Of a stretch of 64,000 nucleotides of DNA, positions 52,368-61,593 are shown piece by piece. The translations under genes and the position numbers were made by a program. The DNA comes from Flavobacterium araucananum. Lineage in GTDB: Bacteria; Bacteroidota; Bacteroidia; Flavobacteriales; Flavobacteriaceae. The notes beneath the pieces were generated by a model, which worked only from the letters and a program-made list of their open reading frames with translations, had not been told where the DNA came from and searched no databases. The stretch's first letter is position 1, and the number at the start of each line of letters is the position of its first letter. The DNA lies in the NCBI RefSeq assembly GCF_002222055.1, contig NZ_MUGS01000003.1:1-64000 (forward strand). Reading direction: 5' to 3'.

Positions 52368-54353
52368 TTATTTCATCTTAATTTTCAAAACGGTAACGGA
52401 GTATGCCGGAAAATCATATTGAACCTTACTTCCGTTCACATTAAATTCGCTTTCTTTTGGGCTAATTTTCGTTGGAGACTTAAAAGAATTCTCATCATTT
52501 ATTCCGTCTCCTTTTAAGATTATTGCTGTTCCTTTTGAATCTAATTTTGCTCCTTTTACATCAATTGAAGCATTTTGAGCTGTTGCCGAAGCATTCACAA
52601 TTTTCAGGATTACTTCTTTAGAATTAACATCTTTTACTGCCGATGCAAACAAATCATTTTGTCCCGTAACCGCTTTTCCGCCTTCTGTAATATTTATTAA
52701 ATCGGTCCCTTTATTATTTGAGAATAATTTCTGAACATAATAATTTGGTGTTCCGTAGGATTGCAAATTGTTGAACCAAATCATATCCGGTGTCCATTGC
52801 CAGCCTTCAACATGAGCCAATAACGGCGCATAAGAAGTTAAGTGAACAACGGCAGCATTACGTTCCATTCCAGTCATGAAAGCAGCTTCAGAAAAAGCAC
52901 ATTCCCAGTTGTTTTTATTATCCGGACTTGCAATCGCTACACTTTGCGCTGCATATTCTCCTGCAAAAATCTTTGGTCCTTTACGGTCATAATTGTCGTA
53001 ACGTGTCACGTTTTTACGAAACCAGGCCGGATCTTTATAATAATGTTCGTCAACGATTTCAGCATTTAATTTTTTAAGTTCTTTCATGCCGTAATCAAAA
53101 TAATCTCCGTCAGGAAAAGGTCCTGTTCCGGAAACAATTGTGATATTTGGATATTTATCTTTTATCGCTTTTTGAAACACTTTGAAACGCTCAATATAAT
53201 CTGGTCCCCATTGCTCATTTCCAACTCCAATAAATTTTAAATTAAATGGTTTTGGATGTCCCATATCAGCACGAACTTTTCCCCAAGCAGTAGTTTGATC
53301 GCCGTTTGCAAATTCAATTAAATCTAAAGCATCTTGTACATAAGGATCCAATTGATCCATTGGAACTAATTCTCCTGTGTTAAATTGACACGCCATTCCG
53401 CAGCTTAAAATAGGCAATGGTGAAGCTCCAATATCTTCTGAAAGTTGGAAATATTCATAGAATCCCAAACCAAAACTCTGAAAATAATCCGGTGCCGGTT
53501 TATGTGCAAATTCGGTATTCCAACGGTTAATCATCGTTTCTCTATCAGCTACATTTCCAATTGATTTTTTCCATTGGTAACGTAATGCCAACGTTTTTCC
53601 TTCAACAATACATCCGCCTGGAAAACGTAAAAATCCAGGTTTCAAGTCGTATAATAATTGCACTAAATCAGCTCGCATTCCGTTTTTCCTTCCTTTCCAG
53701 GTATCTTCCGGAAATAACGAAATCTGATCTAAATCGATCACTCCACTTCCTTCAAAAGTGATTCTCATTTGTGCTTTTGCTTCTGTAGCCGTTGCTGTTA
53801 ATTGTGCGGTGTAATTTGCCCAATCTTTTGCTGTTGGAACAATCGAAGTTTCGCCTAAAACCTTTTTGTTTTTATCAATAAATTGAATTTTAATCTTCGA
53901 AACATTACCTGATAGTTGCGAAGCTTTTAGAGACAAATTATATTTCAGATCTTTCTTGATTCCCATTCCTCTAAAGCCTTCATTGATCAATTCATAACCA
54001 TTTGCATCGTTAATTGTAACTCGGCAATAATTATGGTTCGTTCCTTTTTGCGAATATTGAATGATGTTTGCGATTCCGGATTGAAGGTTCAGTTTGTGTC
54101 GGTCGCTGTTTGGCTCGTTCCAGCCCATCATTGGAGTTTCGAATTCGAATGATCTGTTCTTGATCATTTCGGCATACAAACCTCCATCGGCAGCAAAATT
54201 GATGTCTTCAAAAAACACTCCGTACATCGTTGGCTGAATTTTGGTAACTGTTTTTGCAACGTCAACCTGAAGATTGTTTTTTTGTGCCGATGCATAAAAG
54301 CCGTTCAGCAATAAACCACAAAGGGTAATTTTGGTAATTAAATTGGACTTCAT
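52368..54353 (-). CDS. GH51 alpha-L-arabinofuranosidase (large form)
   Basis: The 661-residue secreted enzyme (signal peptide to about GFYASAQ, residue 23) removes terminal alpha-L-arabinofuranose. A carbohydrate-binding-like domain occupies about 80-215. The GH51 barrel follows with GFLRFPGGCIVEG, acid/base Glu in IGVGNEQWGPDY and nucleophile Glu in KIFAGEYAAQS. A C-terminal beta domain (about 520-660) closes it. It is the last enzyme gene before araB; 154 bp and the operator lie between. Confidence 0.94.
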   Translation of the reverse strand: MKSNLITKITLCGLLLNGFYASAQKNNLQVDVAKTVTKIQPTMYGVFFEDINFAADGGLYAEMIKNRSFEFETPMMGWNEPNSDRHKLNLQSGIANIIQYSQKGTNHNYCRVTINDANGYELINEGFRGMGIKKDLKYNLSLKASQLSGNVSKIKIQFIDKNKKVLGETSIVPTAKDWANYTAQLTATATEAKAQMRITFEGSGVIDLDQISLFPEDTWKGRKNGMRADLVQLLYDLKPGFLRFPGGCIVEGKTLALRYQWKKSIGNVADRETMINRWNTEFAHKPAPDYFQSFGLGFYEYFQLSEDIGASPLPILSCGMACQFNTGELVPMDQLDPYVQDALDLIEFANGDQTTAWGKVRADMGHPKPFNLKFIGVGNEQWGPDYIERFKVFQKAIKDKYPNITIVSGTGPFPDGDYFDYGMKELKKLNAEIVDEHYYKDPAWFRKNVTRYDNYDRKGPKIFAGEYAAQSVAIASPDNKNNWECAFSEAAFMTGMERNAAVVHLTSYAPLLAHVEGWQWTPDMIWFNNLQSYGTPNYYVQKLFSNNKGTDLINITEGGKAVTGQNDLFASAVKDVNSKEVILKIVNASATAQNASIDVKGAKLDSKGTAIILKGDGINDENSFKSPTKISPKESEFNVNGSKVQYDFPAYSVTVLKIKMK

Positions 54354-54453
54354 TTTTTTATATTTATGTTTTTATGGCACGCGGATGATACTGATTCACT
54401 AAAGTGAAAACGCGGATAAAAACGGGTTTTTATTTTCTATACTTTGACTTTTT

Positions 54454-54659
54454 AACACATAGAGACATAGTTTTTGATTCTGTAAAAAGGCATTTCATTT
54501 GTTTGAATTCACATAGCTATGTGTGCAAATCACGATTTGTTTTATTCTCTTTTTTATTCAATTAGAAATCTATGCTTCTATGTGTTTAAATATTTCTCTC
54601 GCAGATTCGGCAGATTGAGCAGATTTTTTAATCTTTTTAATTCTTTAATCTGCGCCATT
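54454..54659. repeat. AACACATAG-family repeat copy 2 plus GCAGATT element
   Basis: The AACACATAG element is at 54454-54586 with central dyad CACATAGCTATGTG. It is directly followed by a second element, CTCTCGCAGATTCGGCAGATT with AATCTGCG at its end (54597-54659). The same order recurs four times at 58920-59772. The 54354-54696 gap holds no gene. Confidence 0.85.
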
Positions 54660-54696
54660 ATCTTGATTCTTGCCTCTTTATTCTATTTTCTATACT

Positions 54697-56679
54697 CTAC
54701 TTCTCATAATCCAACCAAACTTTCATCTTCCCAACTCCTCTATTTGACCAAGAATAATATGGAATTGCTTTGAATTTTAAATTTTCGATTACGTTTACGC
54801 CTTGCAATAAATTAGGTTCTTTTTTTACTCTGAAAGTATCTGAAGAACTAATATCTATTTTATCGAAATTAGTTTTGTTATCAACTTCTTCAACAGCATA
54901 AACGATTGGTCCATATTCCAGAGAAACTTTGTTTTTATTGGTTTCGACTTTGGCATTTGTTTCAACTTCCTGAACTTCCATTGGGAAATTAAGATTGATT
55001 TTGTCTCCTTTTTTCCACTTTCTGTTAATAACAAAATAACCATCTTGAGGCTGAATCGTCAATATTTCTCCATTCAGATTAATCGTGGCTTTTTGAGTTG
55101 AAGCTTTTTTATAAGAATATAAATCTCCCGGCAAAACTTCATTTCTTGCCCAACCCGGAACTCTAAGTTTAATTGTGAATTGGCTTTCTTTTTTCGGGTT
55201 AACCGAGATTGCAACTTTTCCGTTCCAGGGATATCCCGTTTGTTGCGAAATCTGTAAATCTGTTTTTCCTAAAGTGAAAGCTGCGTTGTTTGAAGCATAC
55301 AAATTCACATACAGCACCTCTTTTGATTTCGAATAAATAAGTCCCGGAATAGAAGGCACAAATCGGATTAAGTTTGTTGGACAACAAGAGCAATCAAACC
55401 AAGCCTGACGTGTACAAGATCCTCTGTTAGATTTAAAAACGCCATCAGATTCTAAGGCATTTGGATAGAAAAATTCTTTTCCGTCAAGCGAAATACCGGA
55501 GATTAATCCGTTATACATTGTTCTTTCGATCACATCAAAATATTGTGATTTTCCAGTCAAATTATGCAATCTATGATTCCAATATACATCGCCAATTGCA
55601 GCGCAGGTTTCGTTATACGCCGTTAAGTTTGGCAATTCATAATTGGCTCCAAAAGCTTCTCCGTCGTGTCTCGAACCAATTCCGCCCGTGATGTACATTT
55701 TTTTGTTGACCATATTACTCCACAAATTATTTACGGCATCTGTGTAACCTTTGTCTTTTGTTATGGCGGCAATATCTGTCATTCCTGCGTACATATAAAC
55801 GGCTCTTACGGCGTGACCAACAACTTCTTTTTGCTGAATAACCGGAATATGATCTTGTGCATATTCGCCATATAATTTATGATTGTTTGGATTTCCGCGA
55901 TTGTCCAGAAAATATTTGGCTAACTTTAAATAATCTTCTTTTCCGGTAATTTGATACAATTTAATCAAACCTGTTTCTACAATTTGATGCCCCGGAACTC
56001 CTTTTACCTGACCTGGTTTGTCGCCAAAAGTTTTCACTAATAAATCTGCATTTTTAATGGCAATATCAAGGAAGTTTCTTTTTCCGGTTGCTTCATAATG
56101 TACCACAGCAGCTTCGATCAAATGTCCCGCATTGTAGCATTCGTGGCTAATTTGTAATGATTCCCAACGTTTTCCTTCAATTACTGGAACCCAAGGCGCT
56201 GGCGGTTTTGCAGGATTTATGGTTCTCCAAGTTGTTAGATATCCGTCTTTTTCCTGACCAATTTTTACAATGGCAATTAGGGAATCCAAAACGCGATCTA
56301 ATTTTGGGTTTGGCGCAGAAATTAAAGTATTAGATGCGCCTTCGATAATTTTATAAACATCGGTATCGTCAAAAGGCATTTGCCCACGAACTTCTCCTGT
56401 TTTTTGTTTTCCGGCGATTAAAAAATTCTCAAAACGACCTTCTTCATTACATTTCTGAATGGCGTATGCAATCGTCACTTCTTGTACTCTTTTGATAATA
56501 GGCAACCAAAAAGAATCGGTCAATTTTACATTTTGAATATTAACCGGTTCTATTTCGTAACCTGCTTTTAATACAGAAGTTTTAGTCGATTGCACGGCAT
56601 CGTTCTTCGTTTCTTTACAGGAAACAAAAATCAAAAGTGCCATGAAAATCGTTACTATTGGTAAATTATATTTTTTCAT
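54697..56679 (-). CDS. GH127 beta-L-arabinofuranosidase
   Basis: The 660-residue product has a lipobox (LIFVSCKE, Cys21) and the GH127 (formerly DUF1680) alpha/alpha barrel. Zinc and catalytic residues are visible: Glu and Cys in AYNETCAAIGD and the Cys pair in WFDCSCCPTNLIR, one of which is the cysteine nucleophile in characterised enzymes. Characterised members remove beta-L-arabinofuranose, which in plant material is on hydroxyproline-rich proteins and some pectin side chains, so this locus reaches beyond plain arabinan. It lies 13 bp after the GH43 gene upstream. Confidence 0.93.
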   Translation of the reverse strand: MKKYNLPIVTIFMALLIFVSCKETKNDAVQSTKTSVLKAGYEIEPVNIQNVKLTDSFWLPIIKRVQEVTIAYAIQKCNEEGRFENFLIAGKQKTGEVRGQMPFDDTDVYKIIEGASNTLISAPNPKLDRVLDSLIAIVKIGQEKDGYLTTWRTINPAKPPAPWVPVIEGKRWESLQISHECYNAGHLIEAAVVHYEATGKRNFLDIAIKNADLLVKTFGDKPGQVKGVPGHQIVETGLIKLYQITGKEDYLKLAKYFLDNRGNPNNHKLYGEYAQDHIPVIQQKEVVGHAVRAVYMYAGMTDIAAITKDKGYTDAVNNLWSNMVNKKMYITGGIGSRHDGEAFGANYELPNLTAYNETCAAIGDVYWNHRLHNLTGKSQYFDVIERTMYNGLISGISLDGKEFFYPNALESDGVFKSNRGSCTRQAWFDCSCCPTNLIRFVPSIPGLIYSKSKEVLYVNLYASNNAAFTLGKTDLQISQQTGYPWNGKVAISVNPKKESQFTIKLRVPGWARNEVLPGDLYSYKKASTQKATINLNGEILTIQPQDGYFVINRKWKKGDKINLNFPMEVQEVETNAKVETNKNKVSLEYGPIVYAVEEVDNKTNFDKIDISSSDTFRVKKEPNLLQGVNVIENLKFKAIPYYSWSNRGVGKMKVWLDYEK

Positions 56680-56692
56680 TATTTTGGATATT

Positions 56693-57673
56693 CTATTTTA
56701 AAACGGGCCACAAATCTGCATCCCAAAGCATTTCTTTTACCAATAATCTTGGCGTTCCGTTGGTTTTCTTTTCGTAAGCGTGATAAAAAATATAATCTTT
56801 CCCATCAAATGTATAAGCGCTATTATGGCCTGTGCCAAAGTAATTTTCATCGCCCTGAACTACAATACTTCCTCCGCCTTCGGTTAATAGTTTTCCGTCT
56901 TTATCGACGTACGGTCCGGTTACATTTTTAGATCTTCCAACAACGACTTTATAGGTGCTTTTTTCTCCGCGACAGCATAAATCCCAAGAAAGAAATTGGT
57001 AATAATAGCCGTTCTTTTTAAAAATAAAAGGAGCTTCAAGTGCGCCATCTCCGGGATCTGAATCTGCTAATTCGAAAGTTCTTTTTCGTTTCGAAATCGT
57101 GTGCCATTCTTGTGGCTGAGCAATTGATTTTAAATCAGGATTTAGTTTTACCGTTTTCAATCCTTCCCAAAAAGAACCGAATGATAACCACGGTGTATTA
57201 TTTTCATCGAAGATTAAATTTGGATCAATAGCATTCCACATATCTCGATTGGGTTGCGATTGAATGACAATTCCCTGATCGACCCATTTGTAGTTTTTGT
57301 CTTTTGGATCTAAAGTTGTATTGGTCGCAACGCCAATCGCCGAAGTATTTTTGGCGAAAGCTGAAACGGAATAATACAGATAATATACATTGTTATGTAA
57401 TGAAATATCCGGCGCCCAAATATGATTTTTGAAATCGGCCGCAACTGCATCTGCCCAAACGGGTTTGTCTTTGAAAACGGGAGGTTCAGGATTCCAGTTT
57501 TTTAAATCTTTCGAACTAAAAACACTGATTCCGTTTCCGGTGCAATACAAATAATAAGTGTCTTTTTGTTTGATGACAACCGGGTCGTGTACAACGATTT
57601 CCTGCGCAAACGAAATCGACGCTGTCACCATCATTATAAGAAAAAATATTTGTTTTATGTTTTTGTAAACCAT
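56693..57673 (-). CDS. GH43 endo-alpha-1,5-L-arabinanase
   Basis: The 326-residue secreted protein (signal peptide to about SISFAQ, residue 23) is a single five-bladed propeller. Catalytic residues are Asp in VVHDPVVIKQ (base), Asp in WNAIDPNLI (pKa modulator) and Glu in GALEAPFIF (acid). The LCCRGEKSTYKVVVGRS and GTGHNSAY segments are typical of arabinanases. It lies 13 bp upstream of the GH127 gene. Confidence 0.9.
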   Translation of the reverse strand: MVYKNIKQIFFLIMMVTASISFAQEIVVHDPVVIKQKDTYYLYCTGNGISVFSSKDLKNWNPEPPVFKDKPVWADAVAADFKNHIWAPDISLHNNVYYLYYSVSAFAKNTSAIGVATNTTLDPKDKNYKWVDQGIVIQSQPNRDMWNAIDPNLIFDENNTPWLSFGSFWEGLKTVKLNPDLKSIAQPQEWHTISKRKRTFELADSDPGDGALEAPFIFKKNGYYYQFLSWDLCCRGEKSTYKVVVGRSKNVTGPYVDKDGKLLTEGGGSIVVQGDENYFGTGHNSAYTFDGKDYIFYHAYEKKTNGTPRLLVKEMLWDADLWPVLK

Positions 57674-57756
57674 ATAAGTGATATAAGAAAATTTAAGTTT
57701 TGGTCTGAAAAAATTCTAAACTATATAAATTGTAACCTTTGAGCATAATTATTTTT

Positions 57757-57893
57757 AACACATAGAAACATAGATTTTGTAAACTCAAAAAAAGACGTTT
57801 CACTTATTTAAAATACACATAGTCTATCTATGTCAAAGAAATATGTTTCTTTTGTATTCTTTTTTCACAATTAAAACTATGTTTCTATGTGTT
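57757..57893. repeat. AACACATAG-family repeat, copy 3
   Basis: Outer arms AACACATAGAAACATAG and CTATGTTTCTATGTGTT match perfectly; the centre reads CACATAGTCTATCTATG. It lies in the gap between two GH43 genes. Confidence 0.88.
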
Positions 57894-57938
57894 TAAATAA
57901 ATGCTCCTATTTTTAAAAGTTTCAGTATCGAAAACTAA

Positions 57939-58889
57939 TTATTGAATTCCTTCTGACGTCATTACGACACGTTTCATCGTTCCATCTTTATTGTAATATA
58001 ATTTGTCTACACAAACTGATCTCCTGAAACTTCCTCCGTTGGGTTGCGATGCTCCGTTGTGATAAATAAAATAGGATTGTCCTTTAAAATCTATAATCGA
58101 TTGATGGTTTGTATTGCTGTTTCCGGCAAGTTCATTCAGGATTCCTTTAAACTCCCACGGCCCTGTAATTGATTTGCTCATGGCGTAGGCAATTTTCTCC
58201 GGAAACTCATAGGCGTATGATAAATAATACCATTCTTTGTGTTTATGAATCCACGGTGCTTCGGTAAAATGTGGTAGATCGATGTGCTGAATTGGCCCGT
58301 CAAGTTCAATCATGTTTTCTTTTAATTTTGCATAATGGCAAGACGTATTTCCCCAAAACAAATAGGCTTGTCCATCGTTATCGATATAAACCGTTGGATC
58401 GATATCGTCCCAGCTTATATCGGTAAATTTGGTCATGTCGTTTGTAATCAAGGCTTTTCCTAAAGCATCTTTAAAAGGTCCTGTTGGACTATCTGAAACC
58501 GCAATTCCAATTGATTTTCCTTCTATAGATCCGTGATGAACGGTTACATACCAATAGAATTTCCCGTTTCTTTCGATTACCTGAGAAGCCCAAGCATCAC
58601 CTTTTGCCCATTTAAAATCGGTTACTTTTAAGGGCACCGGATGTGATTCCCATTTTTTCATATCTGATGAAGAATACACCACCCATTCATTCATTTTATA
58701 AAAATTAAAATCGTTTGGCGCTTCGTCATGACCGGCATATAAATACACTTTGTCTTTGTAAACCAATGCCGCAGGATCTCCTGTATATTGATCTTTTATA
58801 ATTGGATTATTAAATTTTGATGGATCAATTTGGCTTTGAATTGTTTGACAGAAGGCAAGCAAAACTAAAAGTGATGTTAGATTTTTCAT
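57939..58889 (-). CDS. GH43-family arabinosidase/xylosidase
   Basis: From the preferred start (MKNLTSLLVLLAFCQTIQSQ) the product is 316 residues with a normal signal peptide; the ATG at 58934 lies in repeat sequence. The propeller has Asp in YTGDPAALVY, Asp in DDIDPTVYIDNDGQAYLFWG and Glu in HFTEAPWIH. This group includes exo-acting alpha-L-arabinofuranosidases and beta-xylosidases, so it probably trims arabino-oligosaccharides made by the arabinanases. Substrate is inferred from the neighbours. Confidence 0.88.
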   Translation of the reverse strand: MKNLTSLLVLLAFCQTIQSQIDPSKFNNPIIKDQYTGDPAALVYKDKVYLYAGHDEAPNDFNFYKMNEWVVYSSSDMKKWESHPVPLKVTDFKWAKGDAWASQVIERNGKFYWYVTVHHGSIEGKSIGIAVSDSPTGPFKDALGKALITNDMTKFTDISWDDIDPTVYIDNDGQAYLFWGNTSCHYAKLKENMIELDGPIQHIDLPHFTEAPWIHKHKEWYYLSYAYEFPEKIAYAMSKSITGPWEFKGILNELAGNSNTNHQSIIDFKGQSYFIYHNGASQPNGGSFRRSVCVDKLYYNKDGTMKRVVMTSEGIQ

Positions 58890-58919
58890 TGTTTTATTTG
58901 TAATGTGTGTTTTTATTTT

Positions 58920-59772
58920 AACACATAGAGACATAGACTTTTTGATGTTAAAAAAAGGCGTTTCACTTGGTCTTAATACACATAGCTATGTGTTTTATTT
59001 AGAGCGAAACATCTTATTCGATTTGTTAAGCTATGTTTCTATGTGTTTAAAAATATTTTCTCTCGCAGATTTGGCAGATTAAGCAGATTTTCTAATATTT
59101 TTAATTCTTTATTAATCTGTGGCGGTTGTTTTAACATTTTAACACATAGAGACATAGAATTTTGATGTTAAAAAGGCGTTTCACTTGGTCTTAATACACA
59201 TAGCTATGTGTTTTATTTGGAGTGAAACATCTTATCTCATTTGTTAAGCTATGTTTCTATGCGTTAAATATTTTTTCTCTCGCAGATTTGGCAGATTAAG
59301 CAGATTTTTTTTTATCCTTTAATTCTTTATTAATCTGTGGCGGTTGTTTTAACATTTTAACACATAGAGACATAGACTTTTTGATGTTTAAAAAAGGCGT
59401 TTCACTTGGTTTTAATACACATAGCTATGTGTTTTATTGGGAGTGAAACATCTTATCTCATTTGTTAAGCTATGTTTCTATGTGTTTAAAAATATTTTCT
59501 CTCGCAGATTTGGCAGATTAAGCAGATTTTTTTTTATCCTTTAATTCTTTATTAATCTGTGGCGGTTGTTTTAACATTTTAACACATAGAGACATAGAAT
59601 TTTGATGTTAAAAAAAAGCGTTTCACTTGGTCTTAAAACACATAGCTATGTGTTTTATTTGGAGTGAAACATCTTATCTCATTTGTTAAGCTATATTTCT
59701 ATGTGTTAAATATTTTTTCTCTCGCAGATTTGGCAGATTAAGCAGATTTTTTTTTATCCTTTAATTCTTTCT
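58920..59772. repeat. Tandem array of four ~220-bp composite repeats
   Basis: Four units start at 58920, 59141, 59359 and 59581 (spacing 221, 218 and 222). Each has an AACACATAG element (outer arms, a GGCGTTTCACTT / GTGAAAC pair and a perfect ACACATAGCTATGTGT core) followed by a CTCTCGCAGATTTGGCAGATT element ending in AATCTGTGGCGG; the last unit lacks part of the end. The 1,000-bp gap between two GH43 genes is mostly this array. No reading frame is kept. Confidence 0.92.
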
Positions 59773-59799
59773 AACTCTTTTTTTAGGTAGATTTTTTTT

Positions 59800-59955
59800 G
59801 CTTCGAATTTGCTTCGCCTGTTCGCTTTCGCTCGAGCCACGAATTTTTTTTTCAAGCAGATTTAAAAAGATTTAAGCGGATAACTGCAGATTAATTTTAA
59901 TAAAAATCTAAAATTAAATCTGCTCTAATCTGTCAAATCTACGTGAAACAAAATA
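59800..59955. repeat. Degenerate GCAGATT repeats
   Basis: CTTCGCCTGTTCGCTTTCGC (59811-59830, similar to the start of the MITE-like interior at 29969) is followed by AAGCAGATTTAAAAAGATT and, inverted, AATCTGCTCTAATCTGTC. It is adjacent to the GH43 gene end. Confidence 0.6.
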
Positions 59956-59958
59956 ATT

Positions 59959-61581
59959 TTAATTTACTTTTTTACCCCAAACCGGTAATCCTGTTCCTGT
60001 CAAACCTGAATAACTCAAAGTCACTTTTCTGGTGGCTGATTCCCAATCCCAGGCATCGGTTACATTACATTTTACGCCGTTTATGGTCAGGATTTTTTTA
60101 GTACTGTCATACGACCACGTTCCATTTGCGTCACCGCTTACTTTTTTGTCTGCGGTTAGATAAAGTGTTACTGATTTCTGAATGGTTTTGTATTGATAGT
60201 TCATAGTAATTTGTTCCCAGGTTCCCACAAAATTAGCATCTGAAATTGTTGTTGCAGGTACACCGGCATAACGTTCTGCTTCTACCACCGGCCAGCCATC
60301 TTCTGTCCATTGAATACCGCGAACATGTCCCATCATAACAGCATTTGAAACAGCAATTCCGGGAACTCCTTCTGGTAAACGGGCTTGCGAAGCATAATAC
60401 CATTGTTTGGTTTCCGGGTTTTGGAAAACGGCACAATGCGATATTCCTACCCAACCGGTATGATTTTTAAAAGAATATGGATGTGTTACCATCGGGAAAC
60501 ATTCTGCTCCATTTGTAATGCTGCTTCCGCTGATGGTTTGATACGGTCCTAAAATACTTTTCGAACGTGCAACACGTGTGTTATAAGCAACCGATAATTC
60601 GTCATAAGCCAAGAACAAATAATAATATTGTGTGTCCGGATTATAAATAATTTCCGGTCCTTCGAGTGCTTGCCAACGGTTTGTATTTACGTTTCCGCGT
60701 CCTGCAATTCGTACTCCGTAATCGTCGATTGTTTTTAATTTATCCGGTTTTCCGGTTGTTGGATTCAGTTTTAAAGCTGCAATTCCGGAATGCCAGGAAC
60801 CATAAATTAAATATTGATCACCTTCAGGAGTTTGAATAAAACTTGGATCAATGGCGTTGAATTTAAAATAAGCGTCCCAATCATTTCCTCCGTTTCTAAC
60901 ATAACTTTTTACGCCATCTGGTTCAGAGCAAACTACCATTCCTTTATCGGTCCAATTATTTGAAGCCAAATCATCTGTTTCGGCTAAGCCAATAAAAGCG
61001 CGTTCTGTCCAGGAAGTATTCGTGTCTGTACCAACAATTGGGTTTGTGACCACAATGCTGTAATACATTCTGAATTTATTCCCTACTTTTCGAACGCAAG
61101 GTGCCCAATACCCATAAGTTGGATTTGTAATGGCTGGCAATGCCGGAGACATTCTGGCTCTTTTATTGTTTAAGGAATCTTTTACCCAAACCGGAGCTTC
61201 GGTCATGGAGGATCCCATGAATTCCCAATTGACTAAATCTTTTGACCGTCTGTAAAAAAAATGTCCATGACCATCTGTTGCATTTCCGTACGAAGCATCA
61301 GTTTGATACATATAATAATATTCGCCACTTTTCTCTACTGATGGATCGTGCACGTTGGCTAAATTCCATTCTGCTCTGCTTCCCCAACCTGATATTGCAG
61401 TATAATTATCTGCATAGGCTGGTCCCGGAAAAGTATTTGGTACTACTACTACTGACGGATCAACAACAGGATCGGGATCCTTTTTTGCGGGATCATCACT
61501 CGAACAACTTATGGCAGCAAGGGCAACCAAAAAACATCCGAAAGACATAATTATTTTTATAATTGAATTCGATTTTTTCAT
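59959..61581 (-). CDS. GH43 arabinanase lipoprotein with C-terminal beta domain
   Basis: The 540-residue product has a lipobox (AAISCSSDD, Cys26) and an Asp/Pro-rich linker. The GH43 propeller (about 70-430) has Asp in NVHDPSVEKSG, Asp in NAIDPSFI and Glu in QALEGPEIIY. About residues 445-540 form a small beta domain (GTWEQITMNYQYKT to GTGLPVWGKKVN) seen in extended bacterial arabinanases. Surface anchoring and arabinan backbone cleavage are inferred. It lies 12 bp after the GH51 gene upstream. Confidence 0.9.
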   Translation of the reverse strand: MKKSNSIIKIIMSFGCFLVALAAISCSSDDPAKKDPDPVVDPSVVVVPNTFPGPAYADNYTAISGWGSRAEWNLANVHDPSVEKSGEYYYMYQTDASYGNATDGHGHFFYRRSKDLVNWEFMGSSMTEAPVWVKDSLNNKRARMSPALPAITNPTYGYWAPCVRKVGNKFRMYYSIVVTNPIVGTDTNTSWTERAFIGLAETDDLASNNWTDKGMVVCSEPDGVKSYVRNGGNDWDAYFKFNAIDPSFIQTPEGDQYLIYGSWHSGIAALKLNPTTGKPDKLKTIDDYGVRIAGRGNVNTNRWQALEGPEIIYNPDTQYYYLFLAYDELSVAYNTRVARSKSILGPYQTISGSSITNGAECFPMVTHPYSFKNHTGWVGISHCAVFQNPETKQWYYASQARLPEGVPGIAVSNAVMMGHVRGIQWTEDGWPVVEAERYAGVPATTISDANFVGTWEQITMNYQYKTIQKSVTLYLTADKKVSGDANGTWSYDSTKKILTINGVKCNVTDAWDWESATRKVTLSYSGLTGTGLPVWGKKVN

Positions 61582-61593
61582 TTTTTTAGCTTG

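Noticed and set aside
58920..59772. Possible CRISPR array
   Set aside because: The units are about 220 bp, nearly identical throughout with no unique spacers, and there are no cas genes. It is a tandem repeat.
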